DNA of 64,000 bases from Streptomyces sp. NBC_01142 (lineage in GTDB: Bacteria > Actinomycetota > Actinomycetes > Streptomycetales > Streptomycetaceae), in NCBI RefSeq assembly GCF_026341125.1, contig NZ_JAPEOR010000002.1, positions 2,108,001 through 2,172,000 of the forward strand, written 5' to 3'. A program made the translations under genes and the position numbers. The notes under the pieces are model-generated. The model ran no database searches, was not told the DNA's origin, and saw only the letters and a list, made by a program, of their open reading frames with translations. Of this stretch, positions 1-8,533 are shown in pieces. Positions within the stretch are counted from its first letter, which is position 1; every line of letters starts with the position of its first letter.

Positions 1-68
1 ACGTCCTCTAACCCCACCGCACCCGAGCAACGAATGTAGCGCACGCCGATGGCACCCGCGCTCCTGTG

Positions 69-1035
69 TCAGTGGTTGTCACACATCAGCGACATGTCAC
101 ATTCCGGCAACCATGCGGATGGGTCACGTTCCAGCCACCTCTCCTGCACAGCGAGTTCGGACGCCGCTGCTCGCAGCGCCTCCACTCCCGGATGCCGCAT
201 CCCTTTGCGCCACACCATCGAGAGCGGTGACAGCGGTACGGGATCGACGATCGGGCGCAGCACGGTGTCCGGCATCGCCGGAAAGTCCACCACGACCAGA
301 ACCGGGTTGCGCGTCTTGGCCATGACCCTCCGGAACTCCTCGAAGCCCACCGCGACGGGCGCGGGCGGCGCGACGTCCATCCCCCGCCCGGCGAAGAGCC
401 GCCGCGCCAGATCCGTCCACTCCAGGGTCCGCGGATTGCCCGCACCGGCATATACGGACTCGCCCGCGAGCGCGTTCAACGGGATGTGCGTAAGCCTCCC
501 GAGCGGATGGTCGTGCGGCAGCAGTACCGCCATCGGCTCGTACCGCACGGGCTGGTGGGACAGCAGGGCGCGCACGGCGGGTTCGATCCCGGCGAAACGC
601 CCGAAGGAGACATCGAGCCGCCCGGCGACGATCTCGGCGGCCGCGCCGGTCAGCCCGCTCTCGAAACGGGCCATCAGCTCGCACTCCGGAGCGAGCTCAC
701 GCGCCCGCGCCAGCACCCGGCCGGACGCCATGCCCTCGCTGTTGAGGTCGACCAGGAGCGGCCGAGAAGCTCCCGAGGCGGGCGGCCACGAGCTCGTCCT
801 GGGCCTGGAGCGCCCGCCGGGCGTACGGCACCAGCCGCTCGCCGTCGGCCGTGAGGGTCACCTGCCGGGTGGTCCGTACGAACAGCTCGACGCCCAGCTC
901 CCTCTCCAGTCGGCGGATGTCGCGGCTGAGGGCCTGCTGCGCGACATACAGCCGGGCGGCGGCACGGGTGAAGTGCAGCTCGTCGGCGACGGCGACGAAG
1001 GCGCGGAGGAGCCGGGGGTCGATGTCCTGGGGCAC
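69..1035 (-). pseudogene. LysR-family transcriptional regulator, frameshifted
   Basis: The N-terminal part, read from a GTG at 1035, is a typical LysR winged-helix domain (residues about 3-62, with [17 protein letters not shown]). The effector-binding domain follows in a different frame and runs to the stop at 69, with motifs such as AVGFEEF and a C-terminal alpha/beta fold. The two halves join at about 755-775, where the reading frame shifts within GGGAGCTTCTCGGCCG. Re-joining gives an uninterrupted protein of about 320 residues, normal for the family. It lies divergent from the MFS exporter, the usual place for a LysR regulator of its neighbour. Either the gene is recently broken or there is a one-base sequencing error; the sequence alone cannot say which. 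Confidence 0.8.
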
Positions 1036-1120
1036 GCCCCCGAATTTACAACACAGGTGCGTAAATGGCGCCGGAGCAGGTGTTGGACCGTGCGAGGACT
1101 CCCCTGCGACGGTTTGACCC

Positions 1121-2509
1121 ATGCCGCATTCACCCCACTCGACGCACACCACTGCCGCCGACGCCTGCGGCGGGCCTGTTCCCCACCCCGCCCCTTCCCG
1201 AGGTCCTCGGTCGCCCGACCGGCCGGAAATTCAAGCCCCTCCGGCGATCGAGGCGGGTGTCTCCCCACGCACGTCGGAGCGCAGGGGGAGCGCCCCGGGG
1301 CGGAACCCCGGCAGGTCCGGCGCCCTCGCCCCCTACCGTCAGCTCTTCGAGCCGCGAGGCGCCTGGGCCTTCACCGCCGGCAACCTCCTCGCCCGTCTCC
1401 CGATGGGCATGTTCAGCGTGAGCGCCATCATCATGATCGCCGGGTCGCGCGGCTCGTACGCCCTCGCCGGAGCGGTCACCGCGACCGGTCTCGCCGTCAC
1501 CGCGCTGGTCGCGCCGTGGACCGCGCGGCTCGTGGACCGGCACGGGCAGGCCCGTATCGCCGTGCCCGCCACGGCGCTCGCCGCGCTCGGCTCGCTGGCG
1601 CTGCTGCTGTGCGTACGCTTCGACGCGCCGGACTGGACGCTGTTCGCCGCGTACGCCGCGACCGCCACCACCCCCAACACCGGCGGCATGTCCCGGGCTC
1701 GCTGGACCCATCTCCACAAGGGCGACCCGGCCGTCCTGCACACCGCGAACTCCTTCGAACAGGCCGCCGACGAGCTGTGCTTCATGCTCGGGCCGGTGCT
1801 CGCGGCGTTCCTGTGCTCCGCGCTCTTCCCGGAGGCGGGCACCCTGACCGGCGCGATACTTCTGCTGACCGGCGTGCTGATCTTCGCGGCCCAGCGCTCC
1901 ACGGAGCCGCCCGTCGCCCCCCGTGCGGCGGGCACGGCCGCCCGCTCCCTCCTCCGTACGCCCCCGATGGCCGGCCTGCTTGCCACCTTCCTCGCCACGG
2001 GCGCGGTGTTCGGGTCGATGGAGGTCGTCACGATCGCCTTCGCGGACGACCGTGGACACGCCAGTGCCGGGGGCGCGGTGCTCGCACTCCAGGCGGCGGG
2101 ATCGGGCATGGCGGGTCTGGCGTACGGCAGGATCCGCCCGGCCGGCAGCCTCACGCGCCGTCTGCTGATCTGCGTCGCCACGATGACCGCGCTGATGTCC
2201 CTGCCGCTACTGGCCGCCACCACGGGTTCGCTGGTCGCCGTCGCCGGTGCCCTGCTCATCGCGGGCATGGCAACGGCCCCGACCATGGTCACCGGCATGA
2301 CCCTGATCCAGCGCCTCACCCCTGAGGGCCGGCTGAACGAGGGCATGACGCTCGCGGTCACCGCGCTGCTGGGCGGCATAGCGGCCGGCGCGGCAATGGG
2401 CGGCTGGACGGTGGAGCACGCGAGCACGGCGTATGGATACCTGGTGCCCGTCTCGGCCGCCGCCACCGCACTGCTGCTCTCGGCGGCGGCAAGGGCCCGG
2501 CTGTCCTGA
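1121..2509 (+). CDS. Major facilitator superfamily transporter
   Basis: The protein has about 462 residues. A disordered Pro/Arg/Ser-rich N-terminus of about 70 residues precedes a run of roughly 12 hydrophobic segments starting near AWAFTAGNLLARLPMGMF. The inter-helix Arg (TARLVDRHGQARIAV) matches the MFS cytoplasmic loop 2-3 signature, and small-residue-rich helices are typical of MFS drug or metabolite exporters. It is divergent from the broken LysR gene with about 85 bases between them, suggesting that the regulator once controlled it. The substrate is unknown. The ATG at 1121 has a weak ribosome site, and the true start could be nearer the first membrane helix. Confidence 0.8.
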   Translation: MPHSPHSTHTTAADACGGPVPHPAPSRGPRSPDRPEIQAPPAIEAGVSPRTSERRGSAPGRNPGRSGALAPYRQLFEPRGAWAFTAGNLLARLPMGMFSVSAIIMIAGSRGSYALAGAVTATGLAVTALVAPWTARLVDRHGQARIAVPATALAALGSLALLLCVRFDAPDWTLFAAYAATATTPNTGGMSRARWTHLHKGDPAVLHTANSFEQAADELCFMLGPVLAAFLCSALFPEAGTLTGAILLLTGVLIFAAQRSTEPPVAPRAAGTAARSLLRTPPMAGLLATFLATGAVFGSMEVVTIAFADDRGHASAGGAVLALQAAGSGMAGLAYGRIRPAGSLTRRLLICVATMTALMSLPLLAATTGSLVAVAGALLIAGMATAPTMVTGMTLIQRLTPEGRLNEGMTLAVTALLGGIAAGAAMGGWTVEHASTAYGYLVPVSAAATALLLSAAARARLS

Positions 2510-2606
2510 AACCGCTGCCCACCCCCGGGCGGATACGGCTGCGGCCAGGACGGTACGCTGCACCGCCCCCGAAGCGGGGGCGTGTATTCCGCTCAGGGGA
2601 GGGCCC

Positions 2607-3032
2607 ATGGCCATCAAGAAGGCAACCATCCAGCAGCAGGTGGCCACCGCCATCGCAGAGACCAACCCGGCCGACCGGCCGATTGTCACCATCCAGGCCG
2701 TCGCAGGCCCCAGCGTGTGGCTGATGAGCATGCTCGGCCTGATAGGCCAGGCCTTTCTGACGTACTACTTCATCACCGTGACCGAGCAGGCCGTGGTCGT
2801 CCACAAGGCGGGCCGGATGAGCAACCGTCCGCAGGAGATCGCCTTCGCCCTGCCGCCGGCCCAGGTCGTGGGCATGGTCGACGACATCAGGCGCAACACC
2901 ATCTGGAGCTCGTTCCACCTCCAGCTGCCCGGCAGGCCGCAGCCGACCCGGATGAACGTGCACCGTATGTGGCGTACCGAGATGGACCACATGCTCGGCC
3001 TGCTCGCCCCCGGATACCAGCCGACGGCCTGA
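2607..3032 (+). CDS. Small single-pass membrane protein, function unknown
   Basis: This is a 141-residue protein. The ATG at 2607 was chosen because AGGGGAGGG lies just upstream; earlier in-frame starts have no such site. Residues about 34-57 form one strongly hydrophobic helix. The polar remainder (VVVHKAGRMSNRPQEI, then a basic-aromatic stretch) looks like a short beta-rich domain resembling bacterial PH-type domains, but I do not recognise a family with certainty. The gene is convergent with tmRNA and the two share the terminator at 3051-3080. Confidence 0.75.
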   Translation: MAIKKATIQQQVATAIAETNPADRPIVTIQAVAGPSVWLMSMLGLIGQAFLTYYFITVTEQAVVVHKAGRMSNRPQEIAFALPPAQVVGMVDDIRRNTIWSSFHLQLPGRPQPTRMNVHRMWRTEMDHMLGLLAPGYQPTA

Positions 3033-3050
3033 CCGGCGGGGAACACGACA

Positions 3051-3080
3051 AAGGCCCGGCTGTCGAAACAGCCGGGCCTT
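3051..3080. terminator. Bidirectional hairpin between the small membrane protein gene and ssrA
   Basis: Arms of 13 bases, AAGGCCCGGCTGT and ACAGCCGGGCCTT, are perfectly complementary around the loop CGAA. The hairpin lies between convergent transcription units, so it can stop both. Confidence 0.85.
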
Positions 3081-3098
3081 CGCCTCACATGGGAATTG

Positions 3099-3482
3099 TG
3101 GAGATGGCGGGAATCGAACCCGCGTCCAACGGTGCAGAACCAGGGCTTCTCCGAGCGCAGTTCGCTGCGATTTTCTCGGCCCCGGAGATCACACGAACAA
3201 GTCTCCGACGGGCTCAGTCACTGTTTGGTTTCCCTCTCGACCCCGTGACCGGGTCTAGAGGTTTAGTTCCCTAGTTGATGCCAGGATCCGGGTCGGGAAC
3301 AGCCCCGGGCTGACACTCCGCAGAGTCTTCGCTAGCTGCTTATTAGGCAGCGAGGGCGAAGGCGGAGGAATCGCGCTTAGAAGTGGCGATTATTGTTTGC
3401 GACATATGGTTAACGAGATCATTGTCGCTTCCTCGGCTCGCTTCCCCTGCTTCGACATCCGCTGTCGAAACCGATCATCCCC
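3099..3482 (-). ncRNA. ssrA: Transfer-messenger RNA (tmRNA)
   Basis: The RNA is about 384 nt. The 5' GGGGATG pairs with 3' CATCTCC to form a tRNA-like acceptor stem. The T-arm reads GGTTCGATTCCCGCC, and the 5' part contains the conserved ATCGGTTTCGACAGC. The CCA end is not encoded. The tag is read at 3387-3346 as ATSKRDSSAFALAA, followed by two TAA stops at 3345-3340. I place the resume codon at GCC (3387-3385) because it is preceded by TAATC, matching the U and A needed at -5 and -4; the upstream GTCGCAAAC runs out of frame to a stop. The product rescues stalled ribosomes together with SmpB, encoded about 100 bases upstream on the same strand. Confidence 0.95.
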
Positions 3483-3587
3483 ATGTTGATTTTTCAAGGT
3501 GGTACCCACACCCCGTGGGGTGCGGTTGCCATCGTACGTGACCAACGCACGACGTGGCCAGCGCATTCCTGACCGGCAGGCCGGGCC

Positions 3588-4067
3588 TCAGGCCCGCTGC
3601 CGCCGCTTCGCCGCCGCGACCGCCCGGTCCGTCTCGCGCCTGTCCTGCTTCTCCCGCAGCGTCTGCCGCTTGTCGTACTCCTTCTTGCCCTTCGCCAGTG
3701 CGATCTCGACCTTGGCACGGCCGTCCTTGAAGTACAGGGACAGCGGCACGATCGTGTGACCCGCCTCCTGCGTCTTCGACTCGAGCTTGTCGATCTCCAC
3801 CCGGTGCATCAGCAGCTTCCGCTTCCGCCGCGCGCTGTGGTTGGTCCACGTCCCCTGGCTGTACTCGGGGATGTGCACGTTGTGCAGCCACGCCTCGTTA
3901 CCGTCGATCTGGACGAAGCCGTCCGCCAGCGAGGCCCGCCCCTGACGCAGCGACTTCACCTCGGTACCCGTCAGCACGAGACCGCACTCGTAGGTGTCGA
4001 GGATGAGGTAGTCGTGCCGCGCCTTCTTGTTCTGCGCGATCATCTTGCGCCCTGTTTCCTTAGCCAT
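3588..4067 (-). CDS. smpB: SsrA-binding protein SmpB
   Basis: The 159-residue protein is the normal SmpB length. It has the OB-fold core ([29 protein letters not shown]), the [11 protein letters not shown] segment, and the conserved basic C-terminal tail ([23 protein letters not shown]) that mimics the anticodon/mRNA path in the decoding centre. It binds tmRNA and delivers it with EF-Tu to stalled ribosomes. It lies immediately upstream of ssrA on the same strand and 18 bases after the S41 protease gene, so co-transcription with that protease is likely. Confidence 0.97.
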   Translation of the reverse strand: MAKETGRKMIAQNKKARHDYLILDTYECGLVLTGTEVKSLRQGRASLADGFVQIDGNEAWLHNVHIPEYSQGTWTNHSARRKRKLLMHRVEIDKLESKTQEAGHTIVPLSLYFKDGRAKVEIALAKGKKEYDKRQTLREKQDRRETDRAVAAAKRRQRA

Positions 4068-4085
4068 AGTGCGGTCATTTTCGCA

Positions 4086-5252
4086 CTACGACCCACCTCC
4101 GAGGCCACCCAATACTGTCTGCGCCCGTTCCTCGGCCTTTTCGCTCGTGGCGAGGTCCGGCGCGATGCCCCGCCCGTCGACGCTGTGACCGGACGGAGTG
4201 CGGTAGTGGCCGACAGTCAGCTCCGCGACCGAACCGTCCGGGAGCCGGCTGGGCATCTGGACCGAACCCTTGCCGAAGGTGCGCGAGCCGACCGTGATCG
4301 CGCGGCCGCGGTCCTTGAGCGCCCCGGTGACCAGCTCGGCGGCGCTCATGGTGCCCGCGTCGACGAGCGCGACGACGGGCCGGTCGGTGTCGCCGCCGGG
4401 CTCGGCGTACAGCGCGCGCTGCTCGCCCCGCACGTCGTAGGTGGCGACCAGGCCGCCGTCCAGAAAGGCGGAGGCGGCGGTGACGGCCTCGGTGACCAGG
4501 CCGCCGGCGTTGCCCCGCAGGTCGAGCAGGACGCCGACGCCCGCCGGGGCGTCCCGTACCGCGTCCCGTACCTGCCGTCCCGAGCCCTTGGTGAAGGAGG
4601 CGACCCTGATCATGACCGCCCCGCCGTCGAGGCGGTCGACGGTGACGGCCTCGGTGGTCAGCCGGGCGCGGCGCAGGTTCTGGGTCCAGGTGCGGCCGGC
4701 CCGCTCGAGGCCCAGGGCGACGCTCGTACGATCCCCGCCGCGCAGCAGGGCCACGACCTCGGTGACGGGCCGCTTGTCGACCTGGCGGCCGTCGATCGTA
4801 CGGAGCCGGTCGCCGGTCCGGATGCCCGCCCTGTCGGCGGGGCCGCCGGGCTGGACCCTGGCCACCTCGACGTGCCCGTCGCCCCTGCGTCTCGCCCAGA
4901 GACCGACACCGGTGTACTCGCCGTCGAGGGCCTGCTCGAACTCCTCGTACTCACGCGGGTCGTACACCGCGCCCCAGCGGTCCCCGCTGCGGCTGACGAC
5001 CTCCTCGGCCGCTGCCGTACCGGACTTTCCGTCGGCCATCGCCTCGGCGGCGGCACGGGCGACAGCTTCCTTGTCGGCGGTTGCACCGGCGACGCGGGCG
5101 GACAGCGGGCGGGGGGTGTTCTCCTCGTCGTGCGGCAGAGCGTGGGTGGCGGCCGCGGTGGCGAGGACGGTCGCAAAGACCAACGTCAGGGCCGCCCCGC
5201 GGCGAATGCGGCGGGGCCGAGGACAGAACTCCGGGCCCGGCATGGCGCCCAC
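4086..5252 (-). CDS. S41-family C-terminal processing peptidase (CtpA-like)
   Basis: The protein has 388 residues. A hydrophobic signal or anchor helix (about 19-39) is followed by a PDZ domain (about 112-185, GLWARRRGDGHVEVARVQPGGPADRAGIRTGD) and an S41 protease domain. The catalytic dyad is visible as Ser303 in DAGTMSAAEL and Lys328 in FGKGSVQ. Such proteases act outside the membrane on the C-termini of exported proteins. It sits between ftsX and smpB; a hairpin at 5268-5300 separates it from ftsX, so it probably has its own promoter or depends on read-through. The start may be ATG at 5252 or at 5243. Confidence 0.9.
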   Translation of the reverse strand: MGAMPGPEFCPRPRRIRRGAALTLVFATVLATAAATHALPHDEENTPRPLSARVAGATADKEAVARAAAEAMADGKSGTAAAEEVVSRSGDRWGAVYDPREYEEFEQALDGEYTGVGLWARRRGDGHVEVARVQPGGPADRAGIRTGDRLRTIDGRQVDKRPVTEVVALLRGGDRTSVALGLERAGRTWTQNLRRARLTTEAVTVDRLDGGAVMIRVASFTKGSGRQVRDAVRDAPAGVGVLLDLRGNAGGLVTEAVTAASAFLDGGLVATYDVRGEQRALYAEPGGDTDRPVVALVDAGTMSAAELVTGALKDRGRAITVGSRTFGKGSVQMPSRLPDGSVAELTVGHYRTPSGHSVDGRGIAPDLATSEKAEERAQTVLGGLGGGS

Positions 5253-5267
5253 TCTAGGACAAGCAAA

Positions 5268-5300
5268 GGGCGCCGTACGGCCGTTGGCCGTACGGCGCCC
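5268..5300 (-). terminator. Hairpin terminator downstream of ftsX
   Basis: Two 15-base arms, GGGCGCCGTACGGCC and GGCCGTACGGCGCCC, pair perfectly around a GTT loop. It lies directly after the ftsX stop codon and before the S41 protease start. Confidence 0.75.
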
Positions 5301-5310
5301 GGGACGCGCG

Positions 5311-6228
5311 TCACACCTTGAGGTACTTGCGCAATGCGACGAAAGCGGCCATGGCAGGCATCAACAGCCCGATCGCGATCACCAGCGGCAGCTTGGTGAT
5401 CACCGCGTCCCAGCCGATGAAATTGACCAGCTGCATCTTCTCGGAGAGCGCCAGACCGTGGTCGATCAGGAAATACCTGCCCACCAGCAGCATTCCCGAG
5501 GCGACCACGCCGCCGAGCAGACCGGCGAAGGCGGCTTCCATGATGAACGGCATCTGGATGTAGAAGCTGGACGCTCCGACCAGCCGCATGATGCCGGTCT
5601 CACGCCTGCGGCTGAACGCCGAGACGCGCACCGTGTTGACGATCAGCATCAGCGCAATCACCAGCATCAGCGCCATCACGAAGAGCGCGGCAACATTCAT
5701 GCCGTTCATCAGGGAGAAGAGGTTCTCCAGGATGTTGCGCTGGTCCTGGACGGACTGCACGCCGTCCCGGCCGGCGAAGGCGGTCGCCACGACCTTGTAC
5801 TTCTCGGGGTCGTCGAGCTTGACGCGGAACGACTCCTGCATCTGGTCCGGGGTGATGGTGGAGGCGATGGGCGTGTCGCCGTACTGCTCCCGGTAGTGCT
5901 TGTACGCCTGGTCGGCCGTCTCGTGATGGACGGTGTCGACCACGTCCATCTTCTTGAGATCGCCTTCGATCTGCTCTTTCTGCTGGGCGGTGACAGCGCC
6001 CTTGGCGCACTTGGGAGAGGTCGCCGCGTCGTTCTTGTTGCAGAGGAAGATCGAGACGTTGACCTTGTCGTACCAGAAGTCCTTCATCGTGCTGACCTGC
6101 TCGCGCATGAGCAGCGCACCGCCGAACAGGGCGAGTGAGAGGGCTACGGAAACGATGACGGCGAAGGTCATCGTGAGATTGCGGCGGAGACCGACGCCGA
6201 TCTCCGACAGGACGAACTGGGCGCGCAT
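5311..6228 (-). CDS. ftsX: Cell division protein FtsX, permease-like subunit
   Basis: The 305-residue protein has the FtsX plan. A cytoplasmic N-terminus and the first membrane helix (about 17-41) lead to a large extracellular domain (about 45-170) with two cysteines (LCNKND...SPKCAKG). Three more helices follow in the C-terminal half, with RREIGIMRLVG-type coupling residues present as SRRRETGIMRLVGAS. With FtsE it forms an ABC-type complex that activates peptidoglycan hydrolases outside the membrane. It starts 32 bases after the ftsE stop on the same strand, so the two form an operon. Confidence 0.96.
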   Translation of the reverse strand: MRAQFVLSEIGVGLRRNLTMTFAVIVSVALSLALFGGALLMREQVSTMKDFWYDKVNVSIFLCNKNDAATSPKCAKGAVTAQQKEQIEGDLKKMDVVDTVHHETADQAYKHYREQYGDTPIASTITPDQMQESFRVKLDDPEKYKVVATAFAGRDGVQSVQDQRNILENLFSLMNGMNVAALFVMALMLVIALMLIVNTVRVSAFSRRRETGIMRLVGASSFYIQMPFIMEAAFAGLLGGVVASGMLLVGRYFLIDHGLALSEKMQLVNFIGWDAVITKLPLVIAIGLLMPAMAAFVALRKYLKV

Positions 6229-6260
6229 GGCGTGCTTTCAGCCTTTCAGTCTGTACGGGC

Positions 6261-6950
6261 TCAGTGCTGGTAGCCGTAGACGCCGCGTGCCTGGTCGCGT
6301 ACGAGACGGCCCTTCTCGAGCTCGATGACGCGCTTGCGCATCTGGTCGACGATGTTCTGGTCGTGCGTCGCCATGATCACGGTGGTGCCGGTCCGGTTGA
6401 TCCGGTCCAGCAGCTTCATGATGCCGACGGAGGTCTGCGGGTCCAGGTTGCCGGTCGGCTCGTCCGCGATCAGCAGCATGGGGCGGTTGACGAAGGCCCG
6501 CGCGATCGCGACGCGCTGCTGCTCACCACCGGAGAGCTCGCCGGGCATCCGGTCCTCCTTGCCGCCGAGGCCGACGAGGTCGAGGACCTGGGGCACGGCC
6601 TTGCGGATCTCACCGCGCGGCTTGCCGATGACCTCCTGCGCGAAGGCCACGTTCTCGGCGACGGTCTTGTTGGGGAGGAGGCGGAAGTCCTGGAAGACCG
6701 TGCCGAGCTGGCGGCGCATCTGCGGCACCTTCCAGTTGGACAGCCGGGCCAGGTCCTTGCCGAGGACGTGGACCATGCCCTGGCTGGCGCGCTCCTCGCG
6801 CAGCACCAGTCGCAGAAAGGTCGACTTGCCGGAACCGGACGAGCCCACGAGGAAGACGAACTCCCCCTTCTCGATCTCGAGAGAGACGTCGCGCAGGGCA
6901 GGGCGGTTCTGCTTGGGGTAGCTCTTGGAGACGTTGTCGAATCGGATCAC
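6261..6950 (-). CDS. ftsE: Cell division ATP-binding protein FtsE
   Basis: The 229-residue ABC ATPase has Walker [10 protein letters not shown] (36-44), the Q-loop in VFQDFRLLP, signature LSGGEQQR (139-146), Walker [13 protein letters not shown] (159-170) and the switch histidine in MATHD. This is the standard FtsE length and order. It starts with GTG at 6950. It powers the FtsEX complex in septal or polar wall remodelling and is co-transcribed with ftsX. Confidence 0.97.
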   Translation of the reverse strand: MIRFDNVSKSYPKQNRPALRDVSLEIEKGEFVFLVGSSGSGKSTFLRLVLREERASQGMVHVLGKDLARLSNWKVPQMRRQLGTVFQDFRLLPNKTVAENVAFAQEVIGKPRGEIRKAVPQVLDLVGLGGKEDRMPGELSGGEQQRVAIARAFVNRPMLLIADEPTGNLDPQTSVGIMKLLDRINRTGTTVIMATHDQNIVDQMRKRVIELEKGRLVRDQARGVYGYQH

Positions 6951-7199
6951 GGGTGCACCACGGTCGGCCGGGAGTAGGTGTGCGTGACCTTACGCGAACC
7001 CGACTGGCGCGCGCAGTCGGCGTCCGGGGTTGCGTCTTTTGTCCGGTCCCTGAACGGGTTAATCCGGCGGGGCGCGCCGAAACGCGCGCGAGCTGGCACA
7101 GTGGTAGGGGAACAGTTGCGTTTCCCTGGGCGTTGTCGGGAGAGAACTGTGCTTACGGTCCGCATCTGCGGCTACCGGCGCGCGGGAGGAGGAGAGCGC

Positions 7200-7394
7200 A
7201 TGACCTATGACCGATTGGTGTGCGCCAACTGCGCGGCCCCTGTCAATCAGGGCCGCTGCCCGGTCTGCCGGGCCAACCGCGCGCGGCTGCAGCAGGAGGG
7301 CCCCCTGGCCGGACTGAGCCCGGTGGCACTGCTGGCCCTGCTGGTGGTGCTGATAGCGGCAGTGGCACTGCTGGCGGCTCACCAGACCGCGTAG
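7200..7394 (+). CDS. Zinc-ribbon membrane microprotein
   Basis: The protein has 64 residues. The ATG at 7200 follows a strong GGGAGGAGGAGAG ribosome site, which decides this start. The N-terminus has CxxC-x8-CxxC (Cys8, 11, 20, 23), a likely zinc ribbon, and the C-terminus has one membrane helix (about 39-60). It is divergent from ftsEX and convergent with the LAETG surface protein, sharing a 24-bp hairpin with it. I do not know its function; the layout suggests a tail-anchored cytoplasmic zinc finger. Confidence 0.8.
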   Translation: MTYDRLVCANCAAPVNQGRCPVCRANRARLQQEGPLAGLSPVALLALLVVLIAAVALLAAHQTA

Positions 7395-7402
7395 AACGAA
7401 CA

Positions 7403-7454
7403 CACGTGAAGGAGGGCCCCGGGTGCTGGCGCACCCGGGGCCCTCCTTCACGTG
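7403..7454. terminator. Strong bidirectional terminator
   Basis: A perfect 24-bp inverted repeat, from CACGTGAAGGAGG to its complement, encloses the 4-base loop TGGC. It lies between two convergent genes. Confidence 0.9.
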
Positions 7455-7487
7455 CTGTGTCGCTGTTGCGATCGCTTGCGCTGTCGC

Positions 7488-8183
7488 TTAGGCGACGGTG
7501 CGACCGCCACCGACGAGACGCGGCAGCATACGGAAGCCGATGCCACCGGCGATCATCGTCGCGGCACCGATCAGCAGGAAGGTGGTCTCGGCGGCGCCGG
7601 TCTCCGCCAGCTCCTCCTTGGCCTTGCCCTGCTCGACCGGCTTGGAGCCGGCGCTGTCGGTGTCGGTGTTGTCCGCGCACTCGGCGCCGTCGAGGTCGAC
7701 GGTGCAGGTGCCGACGTCGCCGTCGGCGTCGTTGTCATTGCCGCCGGCACCGTTACCGGGGTCGGTCGGGTCCGGGTCCTCGGTCGGGTCCGTGGGGTCC
7801 GGGTCCTCGGTCGGGTCCGTCGGCTTGTCCGTCGGCTTGCCGGTCGGCTTGTCCGTCGGCTTGCCCGTGGGCTTGTCCGTCGGCTTGCCGGTCGGCTTGT
7901 CCGTGGGAACGACCGTCGGAACGTCGGTCGGCTTGTCCGTGGGAACGACCGTCGGCGTCGGAATGACCGTGGGAACGTCCGTGGGAATGATGGTGGGATC
8001 GTCGTTGATGCCGATACCGGCGTCGATGCCGGTCTCGTCGGCGTTGGCCGAGACCCCGAGGGGACCCACGTTGATGTCGACACCAACGGCCTGGGCCGCG
8101 CCCGCGGCGGTCAAGGACGCGCCGGCGGCAATCACGGCACCGGCAGCTATTCGCGCGACGCGGATCCGCGTCTTCTTCGTCAT
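7488..8183 (-). CDS. LAETG-anchored (sortase-substrate) Pro/Thr-repeat surface protein
   Basis: The 231-residue protein has a Sec signal peptide (1-32, cut after AQA) and a short N-terminal region. A low-complexity stretch follows, built of PTDKPTGK-type and DPTEDPDPT-type units (about 65-135), then a small acidic region with two cysteines (GTCTVDLDGAECADN). It ends with the sorting motif LAETG (192-196), a membrane helix and basic residues. LAXTG motifs are used by class E sortases of Streptomyces, so the protein is probably covalently attached to peptidoglycan, with the repeat acting as a wall-spanning stalk. The start ATG at 8183 has GGGGG upstream. No sortase gene lies in the window. Confidence 0.88.
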   Translation of the reverse strand: MTKKTRIRVARIAAGAVIAAGASLTAAGAAQAVGVDINVGPLGVSANADETGIDAGIGINDDPTIIPTDVPTVIPTPTVVPTDKPTDVPTVVPTDKPTGKPTDKPTGKPTDKPTGKPTDKPTDPTEDPDPTDPTEDPDPTDPGNGAGGNDNDADGDVGTCTVDLDGAECADNTDTDSAGSKPVEQGKAKEELAETGAAETTFLLIGAATMIAGGIGFRMLPRLVGGGRTVA

Positions 8184-8401
8184 CTGGCTGCTACCCCCAG
8201 TAGCTATCTCGTCAATGGAGCAGCGTCCGGGGCAGCTTCGCCGGAGGTGTAGTTCTGCGCCCCCGTTCACACGCGCCCCAGAGATACGCATGCCGCGCGT
8301 CAGCTTTCCCAGTTTTTGCAACAGCGTCAAGGCGGTTGCGCGCGCGATGTCCGCTCTTGGGGCTCTTGCCTGACCTGCGGGGATGCAACTGTGACATAAA
8401 A

Positions 8402-8430
8402 CGGAACTGCCGCCCCCGGGGCGGCAGTTC
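8402..8430 (-). terminator. prfB: Rho-independent terminator for prfB
   Basis: GGAACTGCCGCC pairs with its complement around a short loop. On the minus strand it is followed by a T-rich tract (GTTTTAT). Confidence 0.8.
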
Positions 8431-8450
8431 CCTTGTCGACAAAGCGCTTG

Positions 8451-8492
8451 TTACTTCTCCTGCTGCTTCCGCCGGCGGACGCCCGCTTCGAG
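8451..8492 (-). repeat. Duplicated copy of the prfB 3' end
   Basis: These 42 bases match 8535-8576, the last codons of prfB, with a single mismatch and an 84-bp period. The copy encodes LEAGVRRRKQQEK and a TAA stop, against [13 protein letters not shown] and TAG in prfB. It sits between prfB and its terminator. Confidence 0.9.
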
Positions 8493-8533
8493 GCTGTGCC
8501 GGCTGTTCCTCTCGCAGGGCATCGGCAACCGCT

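Larger units (their letters stand above)
8184..8533. other. Intergenic region: LAETG gene upstream region and prfB 3' flank
   Basis: These 350 bases hold the promoter region of the LAETG gene (about 8184-8400, AT-richer near 8300-8400), the prfB terminator at 8402-8430 and a duplicated fragment of the prfB 3' end at 8451-8492. I see no convincing gene. Confidence 0.6.

Noticed and set aside
49..2325. A 758-codon frame spanning the LysR and MFS genes
   Set aside because: Its translation is Arg/Pro-rich noise; two recognisable proteins explain the same DNA.
7750..7960. Short repeats that might suggest a CRISPR array
   Set aside because: The repeats are in frame and encode Pro-Thr-Asp-Lys units of the LAETG protein; there are no unique spacers and no cas genes.
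8433..8533. A small gene upstream of the prfB terminator
   Set aside because: The frame consists of the duplicated prfB tail and has no start signal.
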